DNA of 64,000 bases from Aliiroseovarius sp. Z3 (lineage in GTDB: Bacteria; Pseudomonadota; Alphaproteobacteria; Rhodobacterales; Rhodobacteraceae). Positions within the stretch are counted from its first letter, which is position 1. Each line of letters begins with the position of its first letter. Where the stretch lies: NCBI RefSeq assembly GCF_029105185.1, contig NZ_JAFMZK010000003.1, forward strand, positions 310,001 through 374,000, in the 5' to 3' direction. Both the position numbers and the translations under genes were made by a program. Below the pieces are notes generated by a model. The model was not told the origin of the DNA. It worked only from the letters and a program-made list of their open reading frames with translations, and did no database searches. Positions 16,726-25,861 of this stretch are shown here, piece by piece.

Positions 16726-17952
16726 TTAGATCTGACGTCCCTGCAATAAACGCGGCAGATCTCCGGTCAGGCCCGTGGCTTCGCGAATGAACCCACGGCG
16801 CAGGCCCGGCATCGCATTCACAACGCCCAACCCCAGATCGCGCACCGTTCGAAGGATGGGGTTATCGTTTGAAAACAGACGGTTGGTGGCTTCCGTCGCA
16901 GCAACCATCTGGGCCACATCAAAGCGGCGCCATTGTTGATAGCGTTCCAGTACATCCAATCGCCCGATGTCTTCACCGCGACGGCGGGCATGGGTCAGCA
17001 CCTCGGCCAGTGCGGCCACATCCTTCAGCCCGGCGTTCAGCCCTTGCCCTGCAATCGGGTGCAGCCCGTGGGCCGCATCGCCGACCAGTGCCAGACGGTC
17101 TGCAAAAAAGGCATTCGCAACCGTCAGGTTCAGGGGATAGGTAAACCGCTTGCCCGCAAGGCTGATCTGACCAAGGAACGACCCGAAACGCGGGCGCAGT
17201 TCTTCCAGATATCCTTCGTCATCCAGCGCATGAATGCGGGCGGCCTCCGCATGGGTTTCTGTCCAGACGATCGAACTTTGATTGCCGGGCAGCGGTAATA
17301 TGGCCAGTGGGCCCGAGGGCATGAAGAACTGATGTGCCGCCCCGTTATGTGGCAACGCGTGATCAATTGCGCAAACCAGCGATGTTTGTCCGTAGTCATG
17401 CCCAAAGCGTCCAATACCCGCGCGCTCTGCGGTGCCGGATTTGCGTCCATCGCACCCCACAACGACCCGGCCCGTCAAACGCTTGCCGGACGCAAGTTCC
17501 AAAACCACCGAAGCCGGTCCGACCGTTTGGTCAACCACCGTGTCCTGATCCAACAGGGTCACTTTCGGATGCGCCTCGACCGCGTCCAGAAGGGCGCGGG
17601 ACAGATACCGGTCTTCGACCATGTAGCCCATCGGGCCTTCATCTATTTCGGCGTGATCGAACTCCAGCACGAACGGGCCAGGGCCTTCGCCGGGGCGCCC
17701 GTCCGAGATGCGGATATCCAGAAGCGGTTGGGCGTTGGGCGCAACCGCAGGCCAGACACCGATGGCAGATAAAAGCCGTTGTGACGCCAGCGCGAGTGCA
17801 TATCCACGCCCGTCAAAATCATCACCACCACGCGCACCCCTGGGCAACGCGTCGACAATGGTGACGGTAAAGCCGGTATCGGCCAATGCAAGCGCCAGGG
17901 CCGGGCCGTTCAACCCGCCACCAACGATCAGAATATCGGCATCAAATTCCAT
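16726..17952 (-). CDS. UbiH/COQ6-family FAD-dependent hydroxylase
   Basis: A 408-residue flavin monooxygenase of the UbiH/UbiF/VisC family, expected to hydroxylate the aromatic ring during ubiquinone synthesis at the inner membrane. The Rossmann motif GGGLNGPALALALADTG begins near residue 11, the DG motif is in VVGCDGRKS, and the ribityl-binding GDAAHGLHPIAGQGLN is near residue 285. The start at 17952 is chosen because AAAGG lies 5 bases upstream; a longer frame with an ATG 36 bases upstream is possible. It is divergent from the amidase gene with 84 bases between the starts. Confidence 0.9.
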   Translation of the reverse strand: MEFDADILIVGGGLNGPALALALADTGFTVTIVDALPRGARGGDDFDGRGYALALASQRLLSAIGVWPAVAPNAQPLLDIRISDGRPGEGPGPFVLEFDHAEIDEGPMGYMVEDRYLSRALLDAVEAHPKVTLLDQDTVVDQTVGPASVVLELASGKRLTGRVVVGCDGRKSGTAERAGIGRFGHDYGQTSLVCAIDHALPHNGAAHQFFMPSGPLAILPLPGNQSSIVWTETHAEAARIHALDDEGYLEELRPRFGSFLGQISLAGKRFTYPLNLTVANAFFADRLALVGDAAHGLHPIAGQGLNAGLKDVAALAEVLTHARRRGEDIGRLDVLERYQQWRRFDVAQMVAATEATNRLFSNDNPILRTVRDLGLGVVNAMPGLRRGFIREATGLTGDLPRLLQGRQI

Positions 17953-18036
17953 ATCGCCTTTCTGAACCCGTTGACGGGGATTGTCCATGTGCTCAACCGC
18001 CGCTACCGTCACCATTGTGCGGGACTGGAGGGTCTG

Positions 18037-19365
18037 ATGAGCGAACAGTGGTTGACCATGAGCATGGGCGATCTGGGGCGGGGGATTGGTGCCGGTGACA
18101 TAGACCCTGTCGCCCTGACCGAAACCTATTTGGGTGCGATCAAGGCGCATAAGTTTCAGGATCGCATCTATGCCCGGCTGACCGAGTCCCGTGCGTTAAG
18201 CGAAGCGACGGCCGCGTCAAAGCGGGCCGCAACCGGGCATCGTCTGGGGCTGCTTGACGGTGTTCCGATCAGTTGGAAAGACCTTTTTGATACGGCTGGC
18301 GTCGCGACCGAAGCGGGCTCGGCGCTGCTGAAAGACCGGGTGCCGGATCGCGATGCCGAGGTTTTGCGAAATGCCACAGCGCAGGGGCTTGTTTGTCTTG
18401 GCAAAACGCACATGAGCGAACTTGCCTTCTCGGGCCTTGGATTGAACCCTGTGACGGCGACCAGCCCGTGCCTGAACGACTATGATGCGGTGTCCGGCGG
18501 GTCCAGTTCGGGCGCGGCGACGTCGGTGGCCTTCGGTCTGGCGGCTGGGGCGGTCGGGTCCGACACGGGCGGTTCGGTGCGTATTCCGGCAGCCTGGAAT
18601 GACCTTGTTGGGTTGAAAACCACCGCTGGCCGCGTGTCATCCAAGGGGGTTGTGCCCTTGGCGGCAAAGTTCGACACGGTTGGACCACTGTGCCGCACGG
18701 TGGAAGACGCCGCCCTGATGCTGGCCGTGCTTGAGGGGCAAAGCGCCGCGGACTTGCGAGGTGCCAGCCTGAAAGGCATTCGTCTGTTGGTTCTGGAAAA
18801 CGGTCTGGAAGGCGCGCGTGGTGAACCATCTGCCGGGTTTGAAAGCGCCATTGGACGCCTGATGGACGGAGGGGCCGTGGTCCGTCGCGCCCATTCCGCC
18901 ATTGTGGACGAGGCGTTGGCCATGTCCGGCGTGTTGTTCACGACCGAAGCTTACGCCACATGGCAAGACGAGATCGAAGCGCGCCCTGACCTGATGTTTA
19001 CCGAAGTGCTTGAGCGGTTCCGCGCGGGTGCCCAGTTCTCTGGCGTCGAATATGTTCGGGCCTGGCAGCGATTGGATCAGATCCGCGAAGAGTATCACGC
19101 CGCGATTGCCGGTTATGACGCCGTGGTAATGCCAACGTCGCCCATTATGCCGCCGATTGTTGAGCGTTTGCTGGCGGATCATGACTACTATGTCGAAGAA
19201 AACCTGTGGGCACTGCGCAACACCCGCATCGGCAATCTGATGGGGTCGTGTGGCCTGAGCCTGCCGACAGGCCTGCCGTCCACCGGGATCATGCTGCTGG
19301 GCGCGCCGATGGCCGAGGCACGATTGTTGCGCCTTGGGGCGGCTGCCGAGGCCGTGTTGGCCTAA
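18037..19365 (+). CDS. Amidase-signature family hydrolase
   Basis: A 442-residue amidase of the GatA-like superfamily. The Ser-cisSer-Lys triad is visible: Lys in GVPISWKDLF, the Gly/Ser-rich GGSSSGAATSVAFGLAAGA with the cis-Ser, and the nucleophile Ser in GSDTGGSVRIPA. No gatB or gatC is adjacent, so a tRNA-amidotransferase role is unlikely; it more probably hydrolyses small amides. The start at 18037 has GGAGG 5 bases upstream, and the open frame before it overlaps the divergent promoter region. Confidence 0.88.
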   Translation: MSEQWLTMSMGDLGRGIGAGDIDPVALTETYLGAIKAHKFQDRIYARLTESRALSEATAASKRAATGHRLGLLDGVPISWKDLFDTAGVATEAGSALLKDRVPDRDAEVLRNATAQGLVCLGKTHMSELAFSGLGLNPVTATSPCLNDYDAVSGGSSSGAATSVAFGLAAGAVGSDTGGSVRIPAAWNDLVGLKTTAGRVSSKGVVPLAAKFDTVGPLCRTVEDAALMLAVLEGQSAADLRGASLKGIRLLVLENGLEGARGEPSAGFESAIGRLMDGGAVVRRAHSAIVDEALAMSGVLFTTEAYATWQDEIEARPDLMFTEVLERFRAGAQFSGVEYVRAWQRLDQIREEYHAAIAGYDAVVMPTSPIMPPIVERLLADHDYYVEENLWALRNTRIGNLMGSCGLSLPTGLPSTGIMLLGAPMAEARLLRLGAAAEAVLA

Positions 19366-19495
19366 AAGCCACAGCCGCATGTCACAACCAACGAAAATCG
19401 CGGCGTTTTTCTGGACCCGCTGCGGATTGCGGGCTATCCTTGGATCAAACGGGGCGAAATGATCCCGAAATCTGAGGCAGTATAGTGACGTTCCA

Positions 19496-20680
19496 ATGAC
19501 GTTTCCCGAGCGGTATTCCAGCTTGCCCGAATATGCATTTCCGCGCCTGCGGAGCCTTCTTGACGCCCATAAACCGGGCGGCGAGGTCATGCATATGACC
19601 ATTGGCGAGCCGAAGCACCCATTCCCGGAATGGGTGCCGCAGGTTATTGCCGAACACGCGGAAGGGTTTGGGAATTACCCGCCCAATGACGGTTCACCGG
19701 AATTATTGGCGGCGATCACGGATTGGCTGTCGCGCCGCTATGGCGTGCAGATGGATCCAGCCACGCAGGTCATGGCGCTGAATGGCACCCGCGAAGGGCT
19801 GTTCAACGCGCTGCTGGCCCTGTGCCCGGAGCAGACATCGCGTGGCGAGCGGCCGGTCGTGCTGATCCCGAACCCGTTTTACCAAGTCTATGCCGTGGCT
19901 GCGATGACAGTTGGGGCCGAGCCGGTTTTCCTTCCGACAACCGCCGAAACAGGCTTCCTGCCGGATTATTCAACGCTGACGCCCGATATTCTGAACCGGA
20001 CCGAAGTTGCGTATATCTGTTCGCCGACCAACCCGCAGGGGGCAGTGGCGGATCGCGATTATTGGGCGAACCTGATCGCATTGGCCGAGAAATACGATTT
20101 CCAGATCTTCGCCGACGAATGTTATTCCGAGATTTATCGCGACACGCCGCCCCCCGGTGCGCTTGAGGTCGCCCGCGAAGGCGGTGCCCACCCGGAACGC
20201 GTGGTCGTGTTTCATTCGCTGTCGAAACGATCGAACCTGCCGGGTTTGCGGTCGGGCTTTGTCGCGGGCGGGCCGGAAAGCCTGCACCGCGTGCGCCAGC
20301 TGCGTGCCTTTGCGGGGGCGCCTTTGCCGCTGCCGCTGCAACGCGTGGCCGAGCGGGCCTGGGCGGACGAGGCGCATGCGGCCGAAAACCGCGCGCTGTA
20401 TCAGGAAAAATACGCATTGGCAGATGATATTTTCGCAGGCATCGACGGCTATCAGGGGCCAGCGGCGGGGTTCTTCCTGTGGCTGCCTGTCGATGATGGA
20501 GAAGTCGCGGCAATGAAACTGTGGACCGAGACCGGCGTGCGGGTGCTGCCCGGCGCGTATCTGTCGCGGGACGTGAACAATCAAAACCCCGGCAAGGGGT
20601 ATATCCGGGTCGCCATGGTGGCCCCAAAACAAGAAATGCAGCGCGGGTTGGAACAGATCCGCGACTGTCTCTTTAAGTAA
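19496..20680 (+). CDS. Class I/II aminotransferase, possibly DapC-like
   Basis: A 394-residue PLP-dependent fold-type I aminotransferase. Recognisable parts are the substrate loop TIGEPKHPFP, the ring-stacking region NPFYQVY, CSPTNPQGA (Asn contacting PLP), the Asp in FADECYSE, and the Schiff-base Lys in SLSKRSNLPGLRSGF. Relatives just upstream of ftsK are often annotated as succinyldiaminopimelate transaminase (lysine/peptidoglycan precursor synthesis), a plausible but unproven role here. The ribosome site is weak. FtsK follows after 12 bases. Confidence 0.87.
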   Translation: MTFPERYSSLPEYAFPRLRSLLDAHKPGGEVMHMTIGEPKHPFPEWVPQVIAEHAEGFGNYPPNDGSPELLAAITDWLSRRYGVQMDPATQVMALNGTREGLFNALLALCPEQTSRGERPVVLIPNPFYQVYAVAAMTVGAEPVFLPTTAETGFLPDYSTLTPDILNRTEVAYICSPTNPQGAVADRDYWANLIALAEKYDFQIFADECYSEIYRDTPPPGALEVAREGGAHPERVVVFHSLSKRSNLPGLRSGFVAGGPESLHRVRQLRAFAGAPLPLPLQRVAERAWADEAHAAENRALYQEKYALADDIFAGIDGYQGPAAGFFLWLPVDDGEVAAMKLWTETGVRVLPGAYLSRDVNNQNPGKGYIRVAMVAPKQEMQRGLEQIRDCLFK

Positions 20681-20692
20681 GGACGTGGTGGT

Positions 20693-23602
20693 ATGGCGTA
20701 TCAGGCAAAACAACGGGATCCCATCTTTGACAGCAACACACAGGCTGTCCTGGAGCGACGCGGGAAAGAGCTTCTGGGGCTGGGGCTGATTGCCCTTGGC
20801 GTCGTTGTGGCGCTGATCCTTGGCAGCTATTCGCCCGAAGACCCCGGTTGGATGTCGGCCACCGATACGCCCGCCCAGAACGCGCTGGGCCGAATTGGGG
20901 CCTTCATCGCCTCGCCGCTCGCGGTGATTTCCGGGCTGGGGGCGTGGTCTCTGTCGCTGATCCTTGCCGTGTGGGGGCTGCGCCTGACCTTTCATATCGG
21001 ACAGGATCGCGTTTTTGGACGGATGATATTTGCCCCAATCGCCGTGGCGCTGTGCTCCATCTATGCCTCCACGCTGGTGCCGAGTGCAGGCTGGACCCAC
21101 TCGTTCGGGCTGGGCGGTCTGTTTGGTGACACCGTGTTGGGGGCTTTGCTGGCGGGACTGCCGGTGGGTGCCGGGCTGGGCCTGAAAGTGATGTCCGTCG
21201 TGTCGGCCATCGCGGCCTTGCTTGCGGTGTTGTTCGTGGCCGGTGTCGACCGGTTCGAAATGCAGCGCTTTGGCCATTTCCTGATGGTCGGCATCGTGAT
21301 GAGCTATGCCGGTGCTGTATCGCTTCTGGGCAAGGGCGCGAAAGGTGCCGCGCAAGGCGCAGCGGCGACAGCCCGCCAGATGCAGGCACGACAAGCCGCC
21401 CGTAAAGAAGAACGCCTTGCCGAAGCGCGGGCCGATGACGTCTATGACGAAGAATTCGCCGCGCCGCCGCCCCTTCGCGCCGCCCGCGTGATGCGACCCG
21501 AGCCGTCGTTGCATGGTTCCCCCGATCATCAGGACGTTGTGATCGAAGACGCGGCGCCTGCCCCGGCCAAGCCCGGCCTGTTGAATGCGCTGTTCCGCCG
21601 CAACGCGGAGCCCGAACCGGAACTGGTTGAACACCCCACCTTCGACGGCGACATTCCAGAGGGTTTGGGGGGCGAGGACCGCATCCGCGCCAAGATCGCA
21701 TCGGCCCTGAAAAACCGGGCGCATCAGCCATCTTTGGGCGATCCCACACGGGCGGAACCTCCGCTGGCGCGTGCTGTTGCCCGCCACCGTCGCAGCCCTG
21801 ATCCCATGATCCTGAATACGGCGCCACCGGTGGACCCTTCGCTGGTTCAGGCCGAGGTTGAAATGGTGGCCGCGCCTGAATTGGTTGAAGACGACGATAT
21901 GGTTGTCGAAGACCTGATGGCACCTGATGCCACCCCGGTCGAGCCGCGCGTTTATACACCGGCACATGCCGGGCTTTCGCAGCCTGCCAAGAAGGTTGTG
22001 CAGCATCCAGCGCCGAAACCCGTGCGGCCGTCGGCCCGCGCACAGGCCGAGGCGCAGCCGTCCCTAAGCTTCGAAGAAACACATCCGGGTTACGAGCTTC
22101 CACCTTTGAACCTGTTGACGAACCCGAACACGATCGAGCGTCATCACCTGTCAGACGAAGCGCTGGAAGAGAATGCGCGGATGCTGGAAACGGTGTTGGA
22201 TGACTATGGCGTCAAGGGCGAGATCGTATCGGTGCGCCCCGGCCCTGTTGTCACGATGTACGAGTTGGAACCGGCACCGGGTCTGAAGGCCAGCCGCGTG
22301 ATTGGCCTGGCCGATGACATCGCGCGTTCAATGGCGGCGCTTTCGGCGCGTGTGTCCACAGTGCCGGGTCGGTCGGTGATCGGGATCGAACTGCCGAATG
22401 AAAAGCGTGAAATGGTGTCGTTCCGCGAAATCCTGTCGACCCGTGATTTCGGCGATGGCAATCATGGTCTGCCGCTGGCGCTGGGCAAAGATATCGGCGG
22501 TGATCCCATCGTCGCGAACCTTGCCAAGATGCCTCACCTCTTGATCGCGGGGACCACCGGGTCGGGTAAATCGGTTGCGATCAACACGATGATCCTGTCG
22601 CTTCTGTATCGCCTGACCCCGGAAGAATGTCGGATGATCATGATTGATCCGAAGATGCTGGAACTCAGCGTTTATGACGGCATCCCGCATCTTCTGTCCC
22701 CCGTTGTGACCGATCCGAAGAAGGCCGTTGTTGCCCTGAAATGGGTCGTGGGCGAGATGGAGGATCGTTACCGCAAGATGTCCAAGATGGGCGTGCGGAA
22801 CATCGAGGGTTACAACGGTCGTGTGGCGGACACGCTGGCCAAAGGCGAGATGTTTGAACGCACGGTGCAGACCGGGTTTGACGATGACACCGGCGAGCCG
22901 ATCTTCGAGACCGAGGAATTTGCCCCCGAAAAACTGCCCTATATCGTGGTGGTCGTGGACGAGATGGCCGACCTGATGATGGTGGCTGGCAAGGAGATCG
23001 AGGCTTGCATTCAACGTCTGGCACAGATGGCGCGGGCGTCGGGCATTCACCTGATCATGGCCACGCAGCGCCCGTCGGTTGATGTGATCACCGGCACGAT
23101 CAAGGCGAACTTCCCGACCCGTATCAGTTTCCAGGTGACATCGAAAATCGACAGCCGCACCATTTTGGGTGAACAGGGGGCCGAGCAGCTTCTGGGCATG
23201 GGCGACATGCTTTATATGGCGGGCGGGTCTAAGATCACCCGCGTGCACGGCCCGTTCGTGTCGGACGAAGAGGTCGAGGAGATCGTCACCTATCTGAAAG
23301 GATTTGGTGCCCCGGAATATGTGGGTGGCGTGGTCGAAGGCCCGGCGGATGACAAAGCGGACAATATCGACGCCGTGCTGGGCCTGAACACAGGCGGCAA
23401 CACAACGGGCGAGGATGCGCAATACGATCAGGCTGTGGCGATCGTGATCAAGGATCGCAAATGCTCGACCTCGTATATCCAGCGTAAGCTGGGTATCGGC
23501 TATAACAAGGCCGCGCGCCTGGTCGAACAGATGGAAGACGAAGGGCTTGTGTCCGCGTCCAACCATGTGGGCAAGCGCGAGATCCTGATCCCCGAACAAT
23601 AA
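20693..23602 (+). CDS. ftsK: DNA translocase FtsK
   Basis: A 969-residue septal DNA pump that clears chromosome from the division plane and promotes dimer resolution at dif. The N-terminal domain (about 25-220) has four or five membrane helices. A Pro/Ala/acid-rich linker spans about 230-480. The motor domain has Walker A GTTGSGKS at residues 620-627 and a Walker B near 755 ([10 protein letters not shown]). The last 65 residues form the gamma winged-helix domain that reads polar KOPS sequences ([20 protein letters not shown]). A GC-rich imperfect hairpin follows the stop. Confidence 0.95.
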   Translation: MAYQAKQRDPIFDSNTQAVLERRGKELLGLGLIALGVVVALILGSYSPEDPGWMSATDTPAQNALGRIGAFIASPLAVISGLGAWSLSLILAVWGLRLTFHIGQDRVFGRMIFAPIAVALCSIYASTLVPSAGWTHSFGLGGLFGDTVLGALLAGLPVGAGLGLKVMSVVSAIAALLAVLFVAGVDRFEMQRFGHFLMVGIVMSYAGAVSLLGKGAKGAAQGAAATARQMQARQAARKEERLAEARADDVYDEEFAAPPPLRAARVMRPEPSLHGSPDHQDVVIEDAAPAPAKPGLLNALFRRNAEPEPELVEHPTFDGDIPEGLGGEDRIRAKIASALKNRAHQPSLGDPTRAEPPLARAVARHRRSPDPMILNTAPPVDPSLVQAEVEMVAAPELVEDDDMVVEDLMAPDATPVEPRVYTPAHAGLSQPAKKVVQHPAPKPVRPSARAQAEAQPSLSFEETHPGYELPPLNLLTNPNTIERHHLSDEALEENARMLETVLDDYGVKGEIVSVRPGPVVTMYELEPAPGLKASRVIGLADDIARSMAALSARVSTVPGRSVIGIELPNEKREMVSFREILSTRDFGDGNHGLPLALGKDIGGDPIVANLAKMPHLLIAGTTGSGKSVAINTMILSLLYRLTPEECRMIMIDPKMLELSVYDGIPHLLSPVVTDPKKAVVALKWVVGEMEDRYRKMSKMGVRNIEGYNGRVADTLAKGEMFERTVQTGFDDDTGEPIFETEEFAPEKLPYIVVVVDEMADLMMVAGKEIEACIQRLAQMARASGIHLIMATQRPSVDVITGTIKANFPTRISFQVTSKIDSRTILGEQGAEQLLGMGDMLYMAGGSKITRVHGPFVSDEEVEEIVTYLKGFGAPEYVGGVVEGPADDKADNIDAVLGLNTGGNTTGEDAQYDQAVAIVIKDRKCSTSYIQRKLGIGYNKAARLVEQMEDEGLVSASNHVGKREILIPEQ

Positions 23603-23664
23603 GACCCGGCGCATCCGCACGGGCGGGTGCGCGTTCATTTCTACAACAAGAATGAGACCTGAAA

Positions 23665-24012
23665 ATGATTCAACGACGCCATACGACCGACCGGATGAGC
23701 CAGAGCGTGACCCACAAAGGGGTTGTCTATCTGGCGGGCCAAGTGGGTAATGCAGGGGACAGCGTTGCTGACCAGACGCGCGAATGCCTTGCCCGCGTTG
23801 AAAACTTGCTGAACGAGGCCGGGTCATCAACCAAACACATGCTTCAGGCGGTGATATGGCTGGCGGACATGAGCGATTTCGCCGCGATGAACGAGGTATG
23901 GGATGCGTGGGTGCCCAAAGGGCATGCACCCGCGCGCGCAACCGGGTCAGCTGATCTGGCCACGCCGGATTACAAGGTCGAGATCATCGTGACCGCCGCC
24001 GTCGCCGGATAA
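23665..24012 (+). CDS. RidA-family protein
   Basis: A 115-residue YjgF/YER057c/UK114 fold protein. True RidA enzymes hydrolyse reactive enamine/imine intermediates of PLP enzymes. Visible landmarks are VVYLAGQVGN, the repeated Asp/Thr pattern DQTRECLARVENLLNEAG, and ARATGSADLATPDYKVEI, where the Arg corresponds to the substrate carboxylate-binding residue. The variation around that motif places it among the Rid family relatives rather than strict RidA. It lies between ftsK and lolA in the same direction. Confidence 0.87.
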   Translation: MIQRRHTTDRMSQSVTHKGVVYLAGQVGNAGDSVADQTRECLARVENLLNEAGSSTKHMLQAVIWLADMSDFAAMNEVWDAWVPKGHAPARATGSADLATPDYKVEIIVTAAVAG

Positions 24013-24116
24013 CACCTTGAATTGAGCGGCGTGTTATCGCCTATCATCTTCTGATTGGACTTAATCTTCCCATATGTAACGGGATAGAGTGCGCCCGAGC
24101 AGTAAAGGTAGGATGA

Positions 24117-24719
24117 ATGACCCCTTTTCGAATGACGATTGCCGCCGTGGCATTGACCCTGAGCGCGTTGCCTGCGATGGCCGAAAAGCTGTCGCTGAAC
24201 GCGATCTCGCAATATCTGAACGGGCTGGATACCGCCAAGGCCGCGTTCACACAGATCAATGATGACGGGACGATTTCGACCGGGACGATTTACCTGAAAC
24301 GTCCGGGGCGGGCGCGGTTCGAATACAACCCGCCGACGGATGCGCTGGTCGTGGCGGGCGGGTCGCAGGTGGCGATCTTTGATGGCAAATCCAATGCCGG
24401 GCCGCAGCAATACCCGTTGAAGCGTACACCGCTGAACCTGATCCTTGAGCGCAATGTGAATCTGAGCCGGGCACAGATGGTCAAGGGTCATGGCTATGAC
24501 GGCACCGCGACCACGGTGCTGGCCCAAGACCCGCAGAACCCCGAAATTGGCACGATCGAACTGAAGTTCACCGCCAACCCGACCGAGCTGCGCCAATGGA
24601 TTATCACCGACAATGCCGGGTCAAAAACCACGGTCATTCTGGGCGAGATGACAAAAGGCGCGCCGCTGCGAAGCTCGCTGTTTTCCATTACGGCAGCGAT
24701 CAAGCAGCGGTCACGCTAA
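24117..24719 (+). CDS. lolA: Outer-membrane lipoprotein carrier protein LolA
   Basis: A 200-residue periplasmic chaperone that carries lipoproteins from LolCDE to the outer membrane. The signal peptide ends AMAEKLSLN (cleavage near residue 22). The mature protein shows AAFTQINDDGTISTGTIYLKRPGRARFEYNPP-type strands of the LolA half-barrel and the later PLNLIL lid segment. Full length for alphaproteobacterial LolA. It follows ftsK and the RidA gene, an order common in Rhodobacterales, and is convergent with the lytic-transglycosylase-like gene, 7 bases apart. Confidence 0.9.
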   Translation: MTPFRMTIAAVALTLSALPAMAEKLSLNAISQYLNGLDTAKAAFTQINDDGTISTGTIYLKRPGRARFEYNPPTDALVVAGGSQVAIFDGKSNAGPQQYPLKRTPLNLILERNVNLSRAQMVKGHGYDGTATTVLAQDPQNPEIGTIELKFTANPTELRQWIITDNAGSKTTVILGEMTKGAPLRSSLFSITAAIKQRSR

Positions 24720-24726
24720 GGCTGGC

Positions 24727-25305
24727 TCAGCGCCGGCAGCTGGCCAGTTGGTGCTGATACAGGATGGCGCGGGCCTGCACCTCGGACGCGATCCGAAGCA
24801 GCCAGGACTTCGAGTTGTGGCTGCCGCGCAGATAACCTGATCGCCCTTCGTGGTAGGCCAGATACTGGTTGCGCGCGTCGGTCAGGGGGATCCCCGTCTT
24901 GGCGCGCGTCTCGTTCATATACCAGCCCATGAAATCCGTAGCGTCCTTGATGTCGGTGCGCCGTGCGCTGCGTCCACCTTCGTCGCGCTGGTATTCTTTC
25001 CACGTTGCGTCCAGAACCTGCGCATAGCCATAGGCCGAGCTTTGCCGCCCCATGGGCAGCACGCCAAGTGCATATTTCATCGGTGTACGGGCATCCCGTA
25101 TAAACTTCGATTCCTGATAAATCATCGCCATCTGAACCGGCACCGGCACTTTCCATTTCCGTTCGGTGCGTTTCATGGCCTTATGGATTTTCGGGCGCTG
25201 TTTGATAATGCTGCAGGCATTGTCCAAGTTTCGCGGCGCCTTGGAGTCACCCCCACAAGACGCCAGAAAAACCAGTATCAATGCCGCGCGAAGAAGTCTG
25301 CTCAT
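24727..25305 (-). CDS. Transglycosylase SLT-domain lipoprotein
   Basis: A 192-residue probable lytic transglycosylase attached to a membrane by lipid. The N-terminus MSRLLRAALILVFLASCGG has a lipobox with Cys17. The SLT lysozyme-like domain covers about 45-180, with the catalytic Glu65 in MIYQESKF, SSAYGYAQVLDATW, and AYHEGRSGY in place of the usual AYNAG. It would cleave the glycan strand of peptidoglycan during turnover. Lone gene on the minus strand. Confidence 0.88.
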   Translation of the reverse strand: MSRLLRAALILVFLASCGGDSKAPRNLDNACSIIKQRPKIHKAMKRTERKWKVPVPVQMAMIYQESKFIRDARTPMKYALGVLPMGRQSSAYGYAQVLDATWKEYQRDEGGRSARRTDIKDATDFMGWYMNETRAKTGIPLTDARNQYLAYHEGRSGYLRGSHNSKSWLLRIASEVQARAILYQHQLASCRR

Positions 25306-25527
25306 CTGCCTCTCGCAATCTTATGTTTTTTTATGACTATAGCCGAAACTATCGGGGCTGGGAATTCCAAGATTGCCTTATTTTCACGATCAGCAGCGAC
25401 CCGCGCAGGGCAGGCGGAGCTGTTTGCTGGCGTGGAGACTACACAATTTGTTTCGTAAAAAACGGCCCCACTTCCATGGACAAACACCCCCCGGAGACGT
25501 TAATTAAAAGGTTAGGAGCTTTACGAA

Positions 25528-25854
25528 ATGTTAAAGACGCGCGCCAAATATTCCCTCGGACAAATTGTCCGTCACCGGAAGCATCCTTTCCGTGGCGTGG
25601 TGTTTGATGTGGATGCCATGTTCTCGAACACCGAAGAATGGTATGACGCCATCCCCGAGGACAGCCGCCCCCAGAAAGATCAGCCTTTTTATCACCTGCT
25701 CGCTGAGAATGACCAAAGCTACTATGTTGCATATGTGTCCGAGCAGAACCTGATTGCGGACTATTCCGGCGAGCCCGTTGGCCATCCTGACGTGCCCGAA
25801 TTCTTCGGAGATCTGGAAGATGGGCAATATCCGCTGCATGTTCAATTGAACTGA
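25528..25854 (+). CDS. hspQ: Heat-shock protein HspQ
   Basis: A 108-residue member of the HspQ/YccV family, a small hemimethylated-DNA-binding-like fold that in enterobacteria specifically enhances Lon proteolysis. The characteristic sequence YSLGQIVRHRKHPFRGVVFDVDAMF is near the N-terminus and YHLLAENDQSYYVAYVSEQNL follows. A good ribosome site AGGAG lies 9 bases before the start. The 220-base upstream gap is AT-rich; I could not see a convincing sigma-32 promoter. Convergent with the gamma-glutamyltransferase gene, 7 bases apart. Confidence 0.92.
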   Translation: MLKTRAKYSLGQIVRHRKHPFRGVVFDVDAMFSNTEEWYDAIPEDSRPQKDQPFYHLLAENDQSYYVAYVSEQNLIADYSGEPVGHPDVPEFFGDLEDGQYPLHVQLN

Positions 25855-25861
25855 CAGAACC

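Noticed and set aside
19970-22006. 678-codon open frame antisense to the aminotransferase and ftsK
   Set aside because: Composition is Arg/His/Gln-rich without any domain, and both genes opposite are strongly supported.
23610-23634. Hairpin after ftsK as terminator
   Set aside because: Stem is imperfect and followed by GTTCATTTC rather than a T-run; too weak to list as a terminator.
22328-23941. 537-codon antisense frame under the FtsK motor domain
   Set aside because: GC-driven absence of stop codons; the sense strand carries Walker A, Walker B and gamma-domain motifs.
25306-25527. Sigma-32 promoter for hspQ
   Set aside because: No pair of sequences close to the alphaproteobacterial heat-shock consensus at correct spacing could be seen.
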